A stretch of DNA of 12,653 nt from an uncultured Bacteroides sp. (lineage in GTDB: Bacteria > Bacteroidota > Bacteroidia > Bacteroidales > Bacteroidaceae), in NCBI RefSeq assembly GCF_900547205.1, contig NZ_URFY01000078.1, positions 1 through 12,653 of the forward strand. Reading direction: 5' to 3'. Position numbers and translations under genes: made by a program. Positions 5,849 to 12,585 of the stretch are shown here, piece after piece. Positions within the stretch are counted from its first letter, which is position 1; the number at the start of each line of letters is the position of its first letter. The notes below the pieces were generated by a model. It saw only the letters and a list, made by a program, of their open reading frames with translations. It made no database searches and had not been told where the DNA came from.

Positions 5849-6973
5849 TTAGATAACGAAATTAGCCCTGTTGAGTTTCTTTCCGGTCAACTTCTGGATG
5901 TCATTCACCAGCTTACGCTCATCTTGCGAGCAAAATGTCAGTGCTGTTCCCGTATTTCCGGCTCTACCCGTACGTCCGATGCGATGCACGTAAGTTTCGG
6001 GCACATCTGGAAGGTCGTAGTTAATCACCAATGGCAGTTCGTTAATGTCAATTCCTCTAGAGGCAATGTCGGTAGCAACCATTACACGGGTTTTTCCCGA
6101 TTTGAAGTTACCCAAAGCAGACTGTCTTGCCGCCTGGCTTTTGTTTCCATGAATAGCCTGGCTGCCAATGCCGGCTTTCCCCAGTATTTTGACGATTTTA
6201 TCAGCATTGTGCTTCGTACGCGAAAAGATAAGTACAGATTGATCTTCCGAACTCTGAAGAATGGATATTAGCAGTTGGCTCTTTTCCTTCTTTTCCACGA
6301 AGTATACCATTTGTTTGATAGTATCAACAGTGGATGATTTCGGCGTTACGTAAATCTTCACCGGATTCTTCAACAGTGAGTTTGTCATAGCGATAATCGT
6401 ATCAGGCATGGTAGCCGAGAAGAACATGGTCTGCTTTTCTTTCGGAAGTTTCGGCAGTATTCGTTTAATGTCATGAATGAACCCCATGTCGAGCATACGG
6501 TCGGCCTCATCAAGTACGAAGTACTGGATATTCTCCAAGTGAACGTATCCCTGATTCATCAAATCGAGCAAACGCCCCGGAGTGGCAACGAGGATATCAA
6601 TTCCTCTCTGCAACATATCTACTTGCGGACGTTGATTGACACCACCGAAGATAACTCCATGGCGGACACGAGTATATTTTGCATAATCGTCAATACATTC
6701 GCTGATTTGCAAAGCAAGCTCACGGGTAGGGGTTAAAATTAGTGCTTTGATTCCTGTGCGCTTACCAGCCTCTTTATTTGCCTGTATATGCTGAATGATG
6801 GGAATTGCAAATGAAGCAGTCTTTCCTGTACCAGTCTGTGCACAGCCTAAAACATCCCTTTTTGCCAATGCGGCAGGGATTGCTTTTTCCTGAATAGAGG
6901 TGGGTACAGTATATCCTTTTTCATCAATTGCTTTTAAAATAGGTTCGGTTATATTTAATTCTTTAAATGTCAT
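5849..6973 (-). CDS. DEAD-box ATP-dependent RNA helicase RhlE
   Basis: A 374-residue superfamily 2 RNA helicase with every core motif in order: Q motif (F3, then GYTVPTSIQ at 20-28), motif I AQTGTGKT (45-52), Ia PTRELA (82-87), Ib TPGR (131-134), II DEAD (155-158), III SAT (186-188), IV SVLIFSRT (246-253), V ATDIASRGID (300-309) and VI HRIGRTGR (330-337). Close resemblance to E. coli RhlE along the whole core, including TKHNADKI and AIHGNKSQAAR, supports the symbol. The usual basic C-terminal tail is almost absent (ends GKKLNRANFVI), so this is a minimal form. DEAD-box proteins unwind short RNA duplexes and remodel ribonucleoproteins in ribosome assembly, decay or cold growth. The gene starts 15 bases after the flavoenzyme gene and precedes the cold-shock-domain gene. 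Confidence 0.95.
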   Translation of the reverse strand: MTFKELNITEPILKAIDEKGYTVPTSIQEKAIPAALAKRDVLGCAQTGTGKTASFAIPIIQHIQANKEAGKRTGIKALILTPTRELALQISECIDDYAKYTRVRHGVIFGGVNQRPQVDMLQRGIDILVATPGRLLDLMNQGYVHLENIQYFVLDEADRMLDMGFIHDIKRILPKLPKEKQTMFFSATMPDTIIAMTNSLLKNPVKIYVTPKSSTVDTIKQMVYFVEKKEKSQLLISILQSSEDQSVLIFSRTKHNADKIVKILGKAGIGSQAIHGNKSQAARQSALGNFKSGKTRVMVATDIASRGIDINELPLVINYDLPDVPETYVHRIGRTGRAGNTGTALTFCSQDERKLVNDIQKLTGKKLNRANFVI

Positions 6974-6988
6974 AATTGTTATTTTTTA

Positions 6989-8062
6989 TTAAGCCAGTTT
7001 GTGAGTTGCTAAGAAAAACTCGCGTTCAAGTGTATTCATTACTTCTTTTACACTACTTATCTTTTCGGCGAGAAAGGCATTGCTACCGGCAAATGCGTAT
7101 CCTTTTTTCATATTTCCTTTTGCTGCATTATACAGCGCCTTAATGATACAATAAGGACTTTTTGTATAGTCGCACGTCTTGATGCAATGGAACGGACAAC
7201 TTTTAGGCTTCTCAAGACCGCTATTCACATTCTGAATAAACTCTCCGTCGATAGCCCGCCCCGGCATACCTACAGGGCTTTCAATGATAAGAACATCCTC
7301 GGCTTTAGAATGAATATATACTTCTTTGAAGGTTTCTGAAGCATCACATTCGCGGGTAGTTACAAAAATACTTCCCATTTGCACTCCCGAAGCTCCCAAC
7401 TCCATAAAATGTGCAATGTCTTCGCCCGTAGATATTCCACCGGCTGCAATCACCGGAATATTTTTTTGTTCTTTATAAACAGCTGCAATCTTCACCACTT
7501 CCGGAATCAATGTCTCCAACGCGTAATGTTCATCTTGTAGCTGATCTCTTTTAAATCCTAAATGCCCTCCGGCTTTAGGACCTTCCACCACGATAGCATC
7601 GGGCAGATAATTGTAATTCTTTTGCCATTTATCGCAAATAATCTTGGCTGCTCTTGAAGAAGAAACGATAGGAACCAATTTTGTGGTACTCTCCGGAGTG
7701 AGATATGAAGGCAAGTCAAGCGGCAGTCCGGCACCAGAGAAGATTACATCGATCTTTTCGCTGATTGCGGTGCGCACCATCTCGGCATAATTGGAGAGGG
7801 CAACCATAATGTTGACACCTATAATTCCTTTTGTTTTTGTACGCGACTTCCTTATTTCTTCTTTCAGACCACTGATACATTTATCGGTATAAGTACCTTT
7901 CTCCCTGGGATAGAGTAATCCTAAACCAGCGCATGAGATAACACCTACTCCACCTTCGTTGGCTACGGCTGAAGCCAAACCGGATAATGATATTCCTACT
8001 CCCATTCCACCTTGTATAACAGGTGTTTTAATTTCAAAGTTTCCTATAAAGAATGATTTCAT
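6989..8062 (-). CDS. Nitronate monooxygenase / FabK-like FMN flavoenzyme with C-terminal Cys cluster
   Basis: A 357-residue TIM-barrel FMN protein of the nitronate monooxygenase (2-nitropropane dioxygenase)/FabK superfamily. Signatures: PVIQGGMGVGIS near the N-terminus (14-25), EGPKAGGHLG (160-169) with the family's catalytic-type His167, the phosphate-binding VIAAGGIS (204-211) and GASGVQMGSIF (223-233). Members oxidise nitronates or, in the FabK branch, reduce enoyl-ACP; this sequence alone does not decide. The C-terminal part has four closely spaced cysteines (289, 293, 297, 305) in SCPFHCIKTC...YC, which could hold a metal or Fe-S cluster. It is the first gene of the nmo-rhlE-csp unit, and why a flavoenzyme leads an RNA-helicase operon is not clear. 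The ATG at 8062 gives the natural family N-terminus. Confidence 0.88.
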   Translation of the reverse strand: MKSFFIGNFEIKTPVIQGGMGVGISLSGLASAVANEGGVGVISCAGLGLLYPREKGTYTDKCISGLKEEIRKSRTKTKGIIGVNIMVALSNYAEMVRTAISEKIDVIFSGAGLPLDLPSYLTPESTTKLVPIVSSSRAAKIICDKWQKNYNYLPDAIVVEGPKAGGHLGFKRDQLQDEHYALETLIPEVVKIAAVYKEQKNIPVIAAGGISTGEDIAHFMELGASGVQMGSIFVTTRECDASETFKEVYIHSKAEDVLIIESPVGMPGRAIDGEFIQNVNSGLEKPKSCPFHCIKTCDYTKSPYCIIKALYNAAKGNMKKGYAFAGSNAFLAEKISSVKEVMNTLEREFFLATHKLA

Positions 8063-8320
8063 ATATTCTATGTGTTGTACTAAGCAATCGACAGATAAAG
8101 CATGTTTGAACGTACTTTATTCAAGCGTTCAAGAGGGGTCCATCAGTGACTGTTCGTCGTATTGGGGTGTAAATTATTAATTAAACTTTTAGTCTTGAGT
8201 GATTCAAGAGGGTTGTATTACAAAAAAGTCTAATAATCTATTTTCAGAATGGAAAGTGCAGGATTAAGAGAATCCTGATATTGCATAGAAGAGCCAGAAT
8301 TAGCAGAGCTTAAATGTAAA
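8063..8320. other. Intergenic region upstream of the flavoenzyme operon
   Basis: No gene is visible. I found no TAnnTTTG element on the minus strand, so the promoter of the nmo-rhlE-csp operon is not identified. One short hairpin, TCTTGA with TCAAGA around a GTGAT loop (about 8193-8209), lies ~130 bases before the nmo start. A related half-site TTCAAG recurs twice near 8119-8133. Confidence 0.35.
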
Positions 8321-8371
8321 ATGATTTTTCGTCTTTCCTACCTTCGGGTGGAAAATCCTCCGTAAAATCAT
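8321..8371. ncRNA. Structured intergenic element with a UUCG tetraloop
   Basis: ATGATTTT (8321-8328) pairs with AAAATCAT (8364-8371). Inside it TTTCC pairs with GGAAA and ACC with GGT, closing a C(TTCG)G loop, which on the plus strand is the very stable UUCG tetraloop. It lies between the RRM gene's terminator and the flavoenzyme gene, with no reading frame. It may be part of a small RNA, a repetitive extragenic palindrome or a second terminator. I see the pairing; that it is transcribed is inferred. Confidence 0.4.
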
Positions 8372-8390
8372 GAAACGGAATGACTTAAAT

Positions 8391-8423
8391 ATAAAAGCAG
8401 AAGAACTAATCTTCTGCTTTTAT
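8391..8423 (-). terminator. Intrinsic terminator of the RRM gene
   Basis: ATAAAAGCAGAAGA (8391-8404) and TCTTCTGCTTTTAT (8410-8423) form a perfect 14-bp stem with a 5-base loop, starting 8 bases past the stop codon at 8431. On the minus strand the stem ends in CTTTTATATTTAAG, a T-rich tail. Confidence 0.8.
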
Positions 8424-8430
8424 AAGAATA

Positions 8431-8730
8431 TTAATATCTTCTTGAATTATAACCACCACGGCTTCCACCACCGTTTGAAGGTCTTTCAGTTCGAGGGCGT
8501 GCAACGCTTACTGAAATCACTTTCTGGTCATATTCAGCACCATTCAATTCGTCAATAGCTTTTTGTCCTTCTGCGTCATTGTTCATTTCAACAAAAGCAA
8601 ATCCTCTGGATCTACCAGTTTCTCTGTCGAAAATAACCTTTGCTGAAGATACTTCTCCAAACTCTGTAAATAAAGTTGTTAAGTCAGCATCACTTGTGCC
8701 ATAACTTAAACCTGAAATGTAAATGTTCAT
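8431..8730 (-). CDS. Single-RRM RNA-binding protein with Gly/Arg-rich tail
   Basis: A 99-residue protein with one RNA recognition motif. RNP2 is IYISGL (3-8) and RNP1 is RGFAFVEM (42-49), with the aromatic residues that stack on RNA bases in place (Tyr4, Phe44, Phe46). Residues 82-99 form a low-complexity tail (SNGGGSRGGYNSRRY) like the RGG tails of RNA-binding proteins. Small RRM proteins of this kind are common in Bacteroidetes, and members of the Rbp family in B. thetaiotaomicron have been tied to control of polysaccharide utilization genes. The neighbourhood (CSD protein, RhlE, flavoenzyme, RRM) resembles, from memory, the region around the B. thetaiotaomicron RbpB gene, but I cannot verify orthology. 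It has its own promoter (8857-8865), a ~125-base leader and its own terminator, so it is a single-gene unit next to the RNA helicase operon. Confidence 0.93.
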   Translation of the reverse strand: MNIYISGLSYGTSDADLTTLFTEFGEVSSAKVIFDRETGRSRGFAFVEMNNDAEGQKAIDELNGAEYDQKVISVSVARPRTERPSNGGGSRGGYNSRRY

Positions 8731-8856
8731 CTGAAAATTTTATTAAAATAAATACTAAATTGGAGTGAGGAGGATAATTATAGGAGAGGACTGCTTGCTA
8801 ATAATATATTATAAAGAAGAACTATACGATAATGATTCGTAACTCAAACTCATGCT

Positions 8857-8865
8857 GCAAAGGTA
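8857..8865 (-). promoter_or_regulatory. Bacteroides -7 element of the RRM gene
   Basis: The minus strand reads TACCTTTGC, matching TAnnTTTGC. It predicts a leader of about 125 bases before the ATG at 8730, AT-rich with a CCTCCTCACTCC tract and no Shine-Dalgarno. A long leader is notable for a gene that encodes an RNA-binding protein and could support autoregulation. Confidence 0.65.
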
Positions 8866-8925
8866 ATACAATAAATCAGACTACCACCTTTTTATTCACT
8901 ATTTTTCAAGAGTAATTCAATTATT

Positions 8926-8949
8926 ATCATTTGTTAGCACGCAAATGAT
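8926..8949. promoter_or_regulatory. Perfect dyad, candidate operator of the PAS-LuxR gene
   Basis: ATCATTTG (8926-8933) and CAAATGAT (8942-8949) are exact inverted repeats separated by 8 bases. The centre lies ~38 bases upstream of the -7 element at 8972-8980. LuxR-type helix-turn-helix dimers bind such dyads, so autoregulation is a reasonable guess. It could equally serve the divergent RRM promoter. Confidence 0.45.
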
Positions 8950-8971
8950 GCGAAATATACCGCAGTTTTTT

Positions 8972-8980
8972 TACTTTTGC
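8972..8980 (+). promoter_or_regulatory. Bacteroides -7 element of the PAS-LuxR gene
   Basis: TACTTTTGC matches TAnnTTTGC exactly, 42 bases before the ATG at 9023. No TTG-type -33 element stands at the usual spacing (GATGCG is there instead), which would suit an activator-dependent promoter. Confidence 0.6.
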
Positions 8981-9022
8981 AGTCCTTATGTCAATAAGTA
9001 ACATCCTATAAATGCGCCAATT

Positions 9023-9790
9023 ATGAAGTCAACTGATATCACCAGAGAAGAAATGTGGGCGAAACAATGTCTTTCCTCCACCGACATTGATTATTCCGTG
9101 TGGGAACGAGATAAATCTCTGCTCCGTCAACTTTCGAAGATGAGCCACAACTGTACATTTGTTGTCGATGTATATAAATGCAGGTATGTTTATGCTTCTT
9201 CCAACTTTGTCGATTTACTGGGATATGACGACTGCAAGATAGCAACGTTGGAGCAACAGGGTGATTATCTGGAATCGCGCATCCATCCGGACGACCGTGC
9301 ACAATTGACAGCATTGCAGATAAAATTAAGTCAGTTCATTTATAGCCTGCCGCTGGAGCAACGGAACGACTATTCTAATATTTATAGCTTTCGTATACTC
9401 AATGCGAAGCAGCAATATGTACGCGTTAACAGCAAGCATCAGGTTCTGGAGCAGGACCGCAATGGTAAAGCGTGGCTTGTGATAGGCAGCATGGATGTTT
9501 CTGCCGACCAAAAGGAATCAGATAGCGTGGATTGCACTGTTCTCAATCTGAGAAATGGTGAGATGTTCTCTCCTTCCCCATCACTCGTTTCACCAGTTAA
9601 TCTCACCAACCGTGAAATAGAGATATTACGCCTTATTCAGAAAGGGATGCTGAGCAAGGAAATAGCAAATAAGTTATGTATCAGCAACCATACAGTCAAT
9701 ATTCACCGACAGAACTTATTACGCAAACTCGATGTGCAAAACTCTATCGAGGCTATCCGGTTGGGGCGGGAATGCGGGTTGCTGGACTAA
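9023..9790 (+). CDS. PAS-domain LuxR-family transcriptional regulator
   Basis: A 255-residue cytoplasmic regulator. Residues ~42-162 form a PAS fold: FVVDVYKCRYVYASSNF and LLGYD at the start, IHPDDR at 88-92, and a PAC-like end YVRVNSKHQVLEQDRNGKAW with VIGSMDVSAD. Residues 194-255 are a canonical LuxR/GerE helix-turn-helix (LTNREIEILRLIQKG, SKEIANKL, SNHTVNIHRQNLLRKL). There is no response-regulator receiver domain, autoinducer domain or membrane segment, so it would sense an intracellular ligand or redox state through the PAS domain; the ligand is unknown. It diverges from the RRM gene and converges on the nucleotidyltransferase gene, whose stop codon it overlaps by 3 bases. A dyad upstream suggests self-control. 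An upstream ATG at 9011 meets a stop at once, so 9023 is the start. Confidence 0.92.
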   Translation: MKSTDITREEMWAKQCLSSTDIDYSVWERDKSLLRQLSKMSHNCTFVVDVYKCRYVYASSNFVDLLGYDDCKIATLEQQGDYLESRIHPDDRAQLTALQIKLSQFIYSLPLEQRNDYSNIYSFRILNAKQQYVRVNSKHQVLEQDRNGKAWLVIGSMDVSADQKESDSVDCTVLNLRNGEMFSPSPSLVSPVNLTNREIEILRLIQKGMLSKEIANKLCISNHTVNIHRQNLLRKLDVQNSIEAIRLGRECGLLD

Positions 9791-10374
9791 GGCATCCATT
9801 CTATTATTCCAGTCGCTGGATGCCGATTTCTCCATTCTTCAAATTCAGGATAGCTTTGCACACCATCTCTAATGACAGCCTGATAATATTCTATTCCCAT
9901 AATTTTCACCACTTCCGGCGTCTCATACTTCAGTCTTAAAATAGTCTGCCTCATCTCATCTGTCAACACAGTGGAAATACGTTCCGCCACTTTCTCAAAA
10001 TAGCCGTCATATCGGGAACCTTTTCGAATATGAATCATATCAATTTGCCAAAGTTGGTCTTTTTCGGTATCCTGATACCAAGCGTGCCACTCGATGCATT
10101 CTTCTTCGGTGCCCAGCAGATTGGTATATTCTATCTTCTTAATAGAGGGATTTTCTGCCAGTTGGGCCATTGCCCTAAAACTATCGGAAAGATTTAAAAG
10201 AGAGGAATAAATATGAAAATCGATATCCCGATGTTTCATCAGCAATCCTGTCTTAAGAGAACCTACCAGATTCACTTTTGCACCCACACTTTCCCATATT
10301 GGAATAATGTGGGTATCTTCTATTATCTTCCAAGCCTTCTGCTGAGTCTGTAATGCAATATCGAGAAAATCCAT
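9787..10374 (-). CDS. Nucleotidyltransferase-fold protein (minimal, GS...DxD type)
   Basis: A 195-residue soluble protein with the DNA polymerase beta-like nucleotidyltransferase signature. LVGSLKTGLL supplies the GS motif (38-39), HRDIDFHIY the metal-binding Asp50 and Asp52, and LWQIDMIHI a third acidic residue at Asp112 on the next strand. The C-terminal part is helical (FEKVAERISTVLTDEMRQ, VVKIMGIEYYQAVIRDG) and ends in a WRNRHPATGIIEWMP tail. The fold transfers a nucleotide to small molecules, proteins or RNA; aminoglycoside/lincosamide modifiers and stand-alone enzymes share it. Nothing here identifies the substrate, and no HEPN-like toxin-antitoxin partner is adjacent. A -7 element at 10400-10408 serves it, divergent from the helicase gene. 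Its stop codon overlaps that of the PAS-LuxR gene. Confidence 0.75.
   Translation of the reverse strand: MDFLDIALQTQQKAWKIIEDTHIIPIWESVGAKVNLVGSLKTGLLMKHRDIDFHIYSSLLNLSDSFRAMAQLAENPSIKKIEYTNLLGTEEECIEWHAWYQDTEKDQLWQIDMIHIRKGSRYDGYFEKVAERISTVLTDEMRQTILRLKYETPEVVKIMGIEYYQAVIRDGVQSYPEFEEWRNRHPATGIIEWMP
9791..9824 (+). terminator. Hairpin just after the PAS-LuxR stop, inside the opposing gene
   Basis: GGCATCCA (9791-9798) pairs exactly with TGGATGCC (9817-9824), beginning one base past the plus-strand stop. The tail (GATTTCTCC) is only mildly T-rich. The hairpin doubles as the last codons of the opposing nucleotidyltransferase gene. Confidence 0.45.
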
Positions 10375-10399
10375 TTTAATTCTTTTTTTGAGTGAGTGC

Positions 10400-10408
10400 G
10401 CAAAAATA
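10400..10408 (-). promoter_or_regulatory. Bacteroides -7 element of the nucleotidyltransferase gene
   Basis: The minus strand reads TATTTTTGC, matching TAnnTTTGC, 26 bases before the ATG at 10374. The -33 region is AT-rich without a clear TTTG. Confidence 0.55.
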
Positions 10409-10465
10409 GGAAAAAGGACGAATATATAGCTATAAATAACTATTTAATCTTCTGCCGAATCAACC

Positions 10466-10474
10466 TAACTTTGC
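10466..10474 (+). promoter_or_regulatory. Bacteroides -7 element of the HelD-like gene
   Basis: TAACTTTGC matches TAnnTTTGC, 45 bases before the ATG at 10519. Because it lies inside the longer open frame that begins at 10396, it argues that translation starts at 10519, not upstream. Confidence 0.6.
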
Positions 10475-10518
10475 CACCCTTTCAACAAACTTTTAAACTT
10501 AAAAAACGGAATTGGGAT

Positions 10519-12585
10519 ATGCTATTCAACCAAACAGATAAACAGGAAAAAGAATATTTAAAGCAGGTCATTGAGACAATCAATGCTACGATTGACAGTA
10601 CGGAGAAGTCTGTCAAAGAACACGTGGATACGTTGCAGGAGTACAAAGACTATCTATGGTCCAACAAAGACATCGATCCGCATGAAATTCGTTCAATGAG
10701 AGAGAGTATCTTAAATCATTTTGCAAGTGGAGAAAACGTGATTGATAAGCGCAGACGGCTGAGTAAGATATTGGATATTCCTTATTTCGGACGGATCGAT
10801 TTTAGGGAGAAAAAAGTGGGAAGCGAAATTATGCCTATATATATAGGTATACACACCTTCTTTGATTTCATCAACAAGAAATGTCTGATTTACGATTGGC
10901 GCGCTCCTATTTCGAGTATGTTCTACGATTATGAGTTAGGCGAAGCTTTCTATTCTTCTCCTTCCGGGGAAGTTCATGGTGATATTTCACTCAAACGCCA
11001 ATATCGCATCCGCAAAGGGAAAATGGAGTACATGATTGAAAGTTCCGTAACCGTTCATGACGATATTCTGCAAAAAGAACTCAGTGCTAATGCAGACGAT
11101 AAGATGAAAAACATCGTTACGACCATTCAACGGGAACAAAACCGGATTATTCGTAACGAAGCTGCACCTGTACTTATCATACAGGGTGTAGCTGGTTCGG
11201 GAAAAACTTCTATCGCCCTTCATCGTATCGCCTACCTGCTTTATACACAGAAAGGCCGGATTTCTTCAAAAGACATATTAATCGTTTCTCCCAATAAAGT
11301 ATTTGCCGATTACATTTCCAATGTACTGCCGGAGCTGGGCGAAGAAACGGTTCCCGAAACCAGCATGGAGCAAATACTTTCGGGAGTACTCGATAACAAA
11401 TATAAATATCAGAATTTCTTTGAACAAGTAACGGAATTACTGGAGAAACCGACACCTAACTTTATCGAAAGAATAAAGTATAAATCATCGTTCGATTTCA
11501 TCTCCCGACTTGACAAGTTTATCCTATATATAGAAAACAATTATTTCCGGGCAGTAGATGTAAAACTTACCAAACATATCACTATCCCTTCCGAATATAT
11601 CGAGGAACAATTCAGACGATTCAACCGTTATCCGATGCGGCAACGTTTTGAAACAATGGCAGATTATATTCTGGAAATGATGAGCATCCAATATTATTTC
11701 ACAGCTACCACCGTAGAAAAGAATCTGTTGAAAAAAGAAATAAAAAAGATGTTTGCTGGAAATAACGACCTGCAAATCTATAAAGATTTCTTCGAATGGA
11801 TAGGAAAGCCTGAAATGTTCAAAATGCGCAAGAACCGTACATTGGAATATACGGATTTAGCTCCTTTAGCTTATTTGCACATTGCATTGGATGGAAAATC
11901 TATCCAATCCCATGTCAAACACTTATTGATAGACGAAATGCAAGATTATTCTCCCATACAATACAAGGTGATTCAAAAACTATATCCCTGCCGGAAAACT
12001 ATTCTTGGAGACACATCCCAATCTGTGAATCCCTACGGTTCTTCCACTGCCCATATGATTCAGAAAGCGTTTACAACAGGAGAAATAATGAAACTCTGCA
12101 AAAGCTATCGTTCTACCTTTGAGATTACCAGCTTTGCACAGAAAATTCAAACGAATAATGAATTAGAACCGGTTATGCGACACGGGGAACAACCTGAAAT
12201 TCTTCAATTCAATAATACGGAAAAGGAAATTATGGGTATTGCAAACTTAATAAGCTCCTTCAAAAATTCTAATTATACATCATTAGGAATCATCTGCAAA
12301 ACTGAATCCCAAGCTAAAGAACTTGCCCGGAAACTCCTGAATTACACAAACGACATTTCTCTTTTGTCCAATCAAAGTTCTACCTATGTAAAAGGTATTA
12401 TCATCACTTCCGCCCACATGGCAAAAGGACTTGAGTTTGATGAAGTAATTATCCCACAAGTAAATGATACGAACTATCATTCCAATATTGATAAAAGTAT
12501 GCTTTATGTGGCAGTGACAAGGGCTATGCACAAGCTAACTTTAACTTATTGCTCATATTTTCCTTTATTTATAAAAATCACTTAA
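10519..12585 (+). CDS. HelD-like superfamily 1 helicase/ATPase
   Basis: The start at 10519 gives 688 residues. The longer frame from 10396 would place the promoter inside the gene. The N-terminus is a charged coiled-coil-like arm (about 5-70). It is followed by the HelD-type first domain (FGRIDFREK, IYIGIHTFFD, IYDWRAPISSMFYDYE). ATPase motifs follow: Walker A GVAGSGKT (223-230) with ALHRIAYLLY after it, motif II DEMQD (472-476), motif III GDTSQ (497-501), SYRST for motif IV, SAHMAKGLEFDEV for motif V, and VAVTRA (664-669) for motif VI. Canonical UvrD/Rep enzymes have DExxQ too, but the IYDWRAP block marks the HelD branch. In Firmicutes and actinobacteria, HelD inserts its arms into RNA polymerase and releases stalled complexes. 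Whether the Bacteroides form does so is inferred. It appears monocistronic and full length. Confidence 0.88.
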   Translation: MLFNQTDKQEKEYLKQVIETINATIDSTEKSVKEHVDTLQEYKDYLWSNKDIDPHEIRSMRESILNHFASGENVIDKRRRLSKILDIPYFGRIDFREKKVGSEIMPIYIGIHTFFDFINKKCLIYDWRAPISSMFYDYELGEAFYSSPSGEVHGDISLKRQYRIRKGKMEYMIESSVTVHDDILQKELSANADDKMKNIVTTIQREQNRIIRNEAAPVLIIQGVAGSGKTSIALHRIAYLLYTQKGRISSKDILIVSPNKVFADYISNVLPELGEETVPETSMEQILSGVLDNKYKYQNFFEQVTELLEKPTPNFIERIKYKSSFDFISRLDKFILYIENNYFRAVDVKLTKHITIPSEYIEEQFRRFNRYPMRQRFETMADYILEMMSIQYYFTATTVEKNLLKKEIKKMFAGNNDLQIYKDFFEWIGKPEMFKMRKNRTLEYTDLAPLAYLHIALDGKSIQSHVKHLLIDEMQDYSPIQYKVIQKLYPCRKTILGDTSQSVNPYGSSTAHMIQKAFTTGEIMKLCKSYRSTFEITSFAQKIQTNNELEPVMRHGEQPEILQFNNTEKEIMGIANLISSFKNSNYTSLGIICKTESQAKELARKLLNYTNDISLLSNQSSTYVKGIIITSAHMAKGLEFDEVIIPQVNDTNYHSNIDKSMLYVAVTRAMHKLTLTYCSYFPLFIKIT

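Noticed and set aside
10396..10518. Upstream extension of the HelD-like gene (41 extra codons)
   Set aside because: The -7 promoter element at 10466-10474 lies inside it and the extra residues look like translated noncoding sequence. The family's N-terminus begins at 10519.
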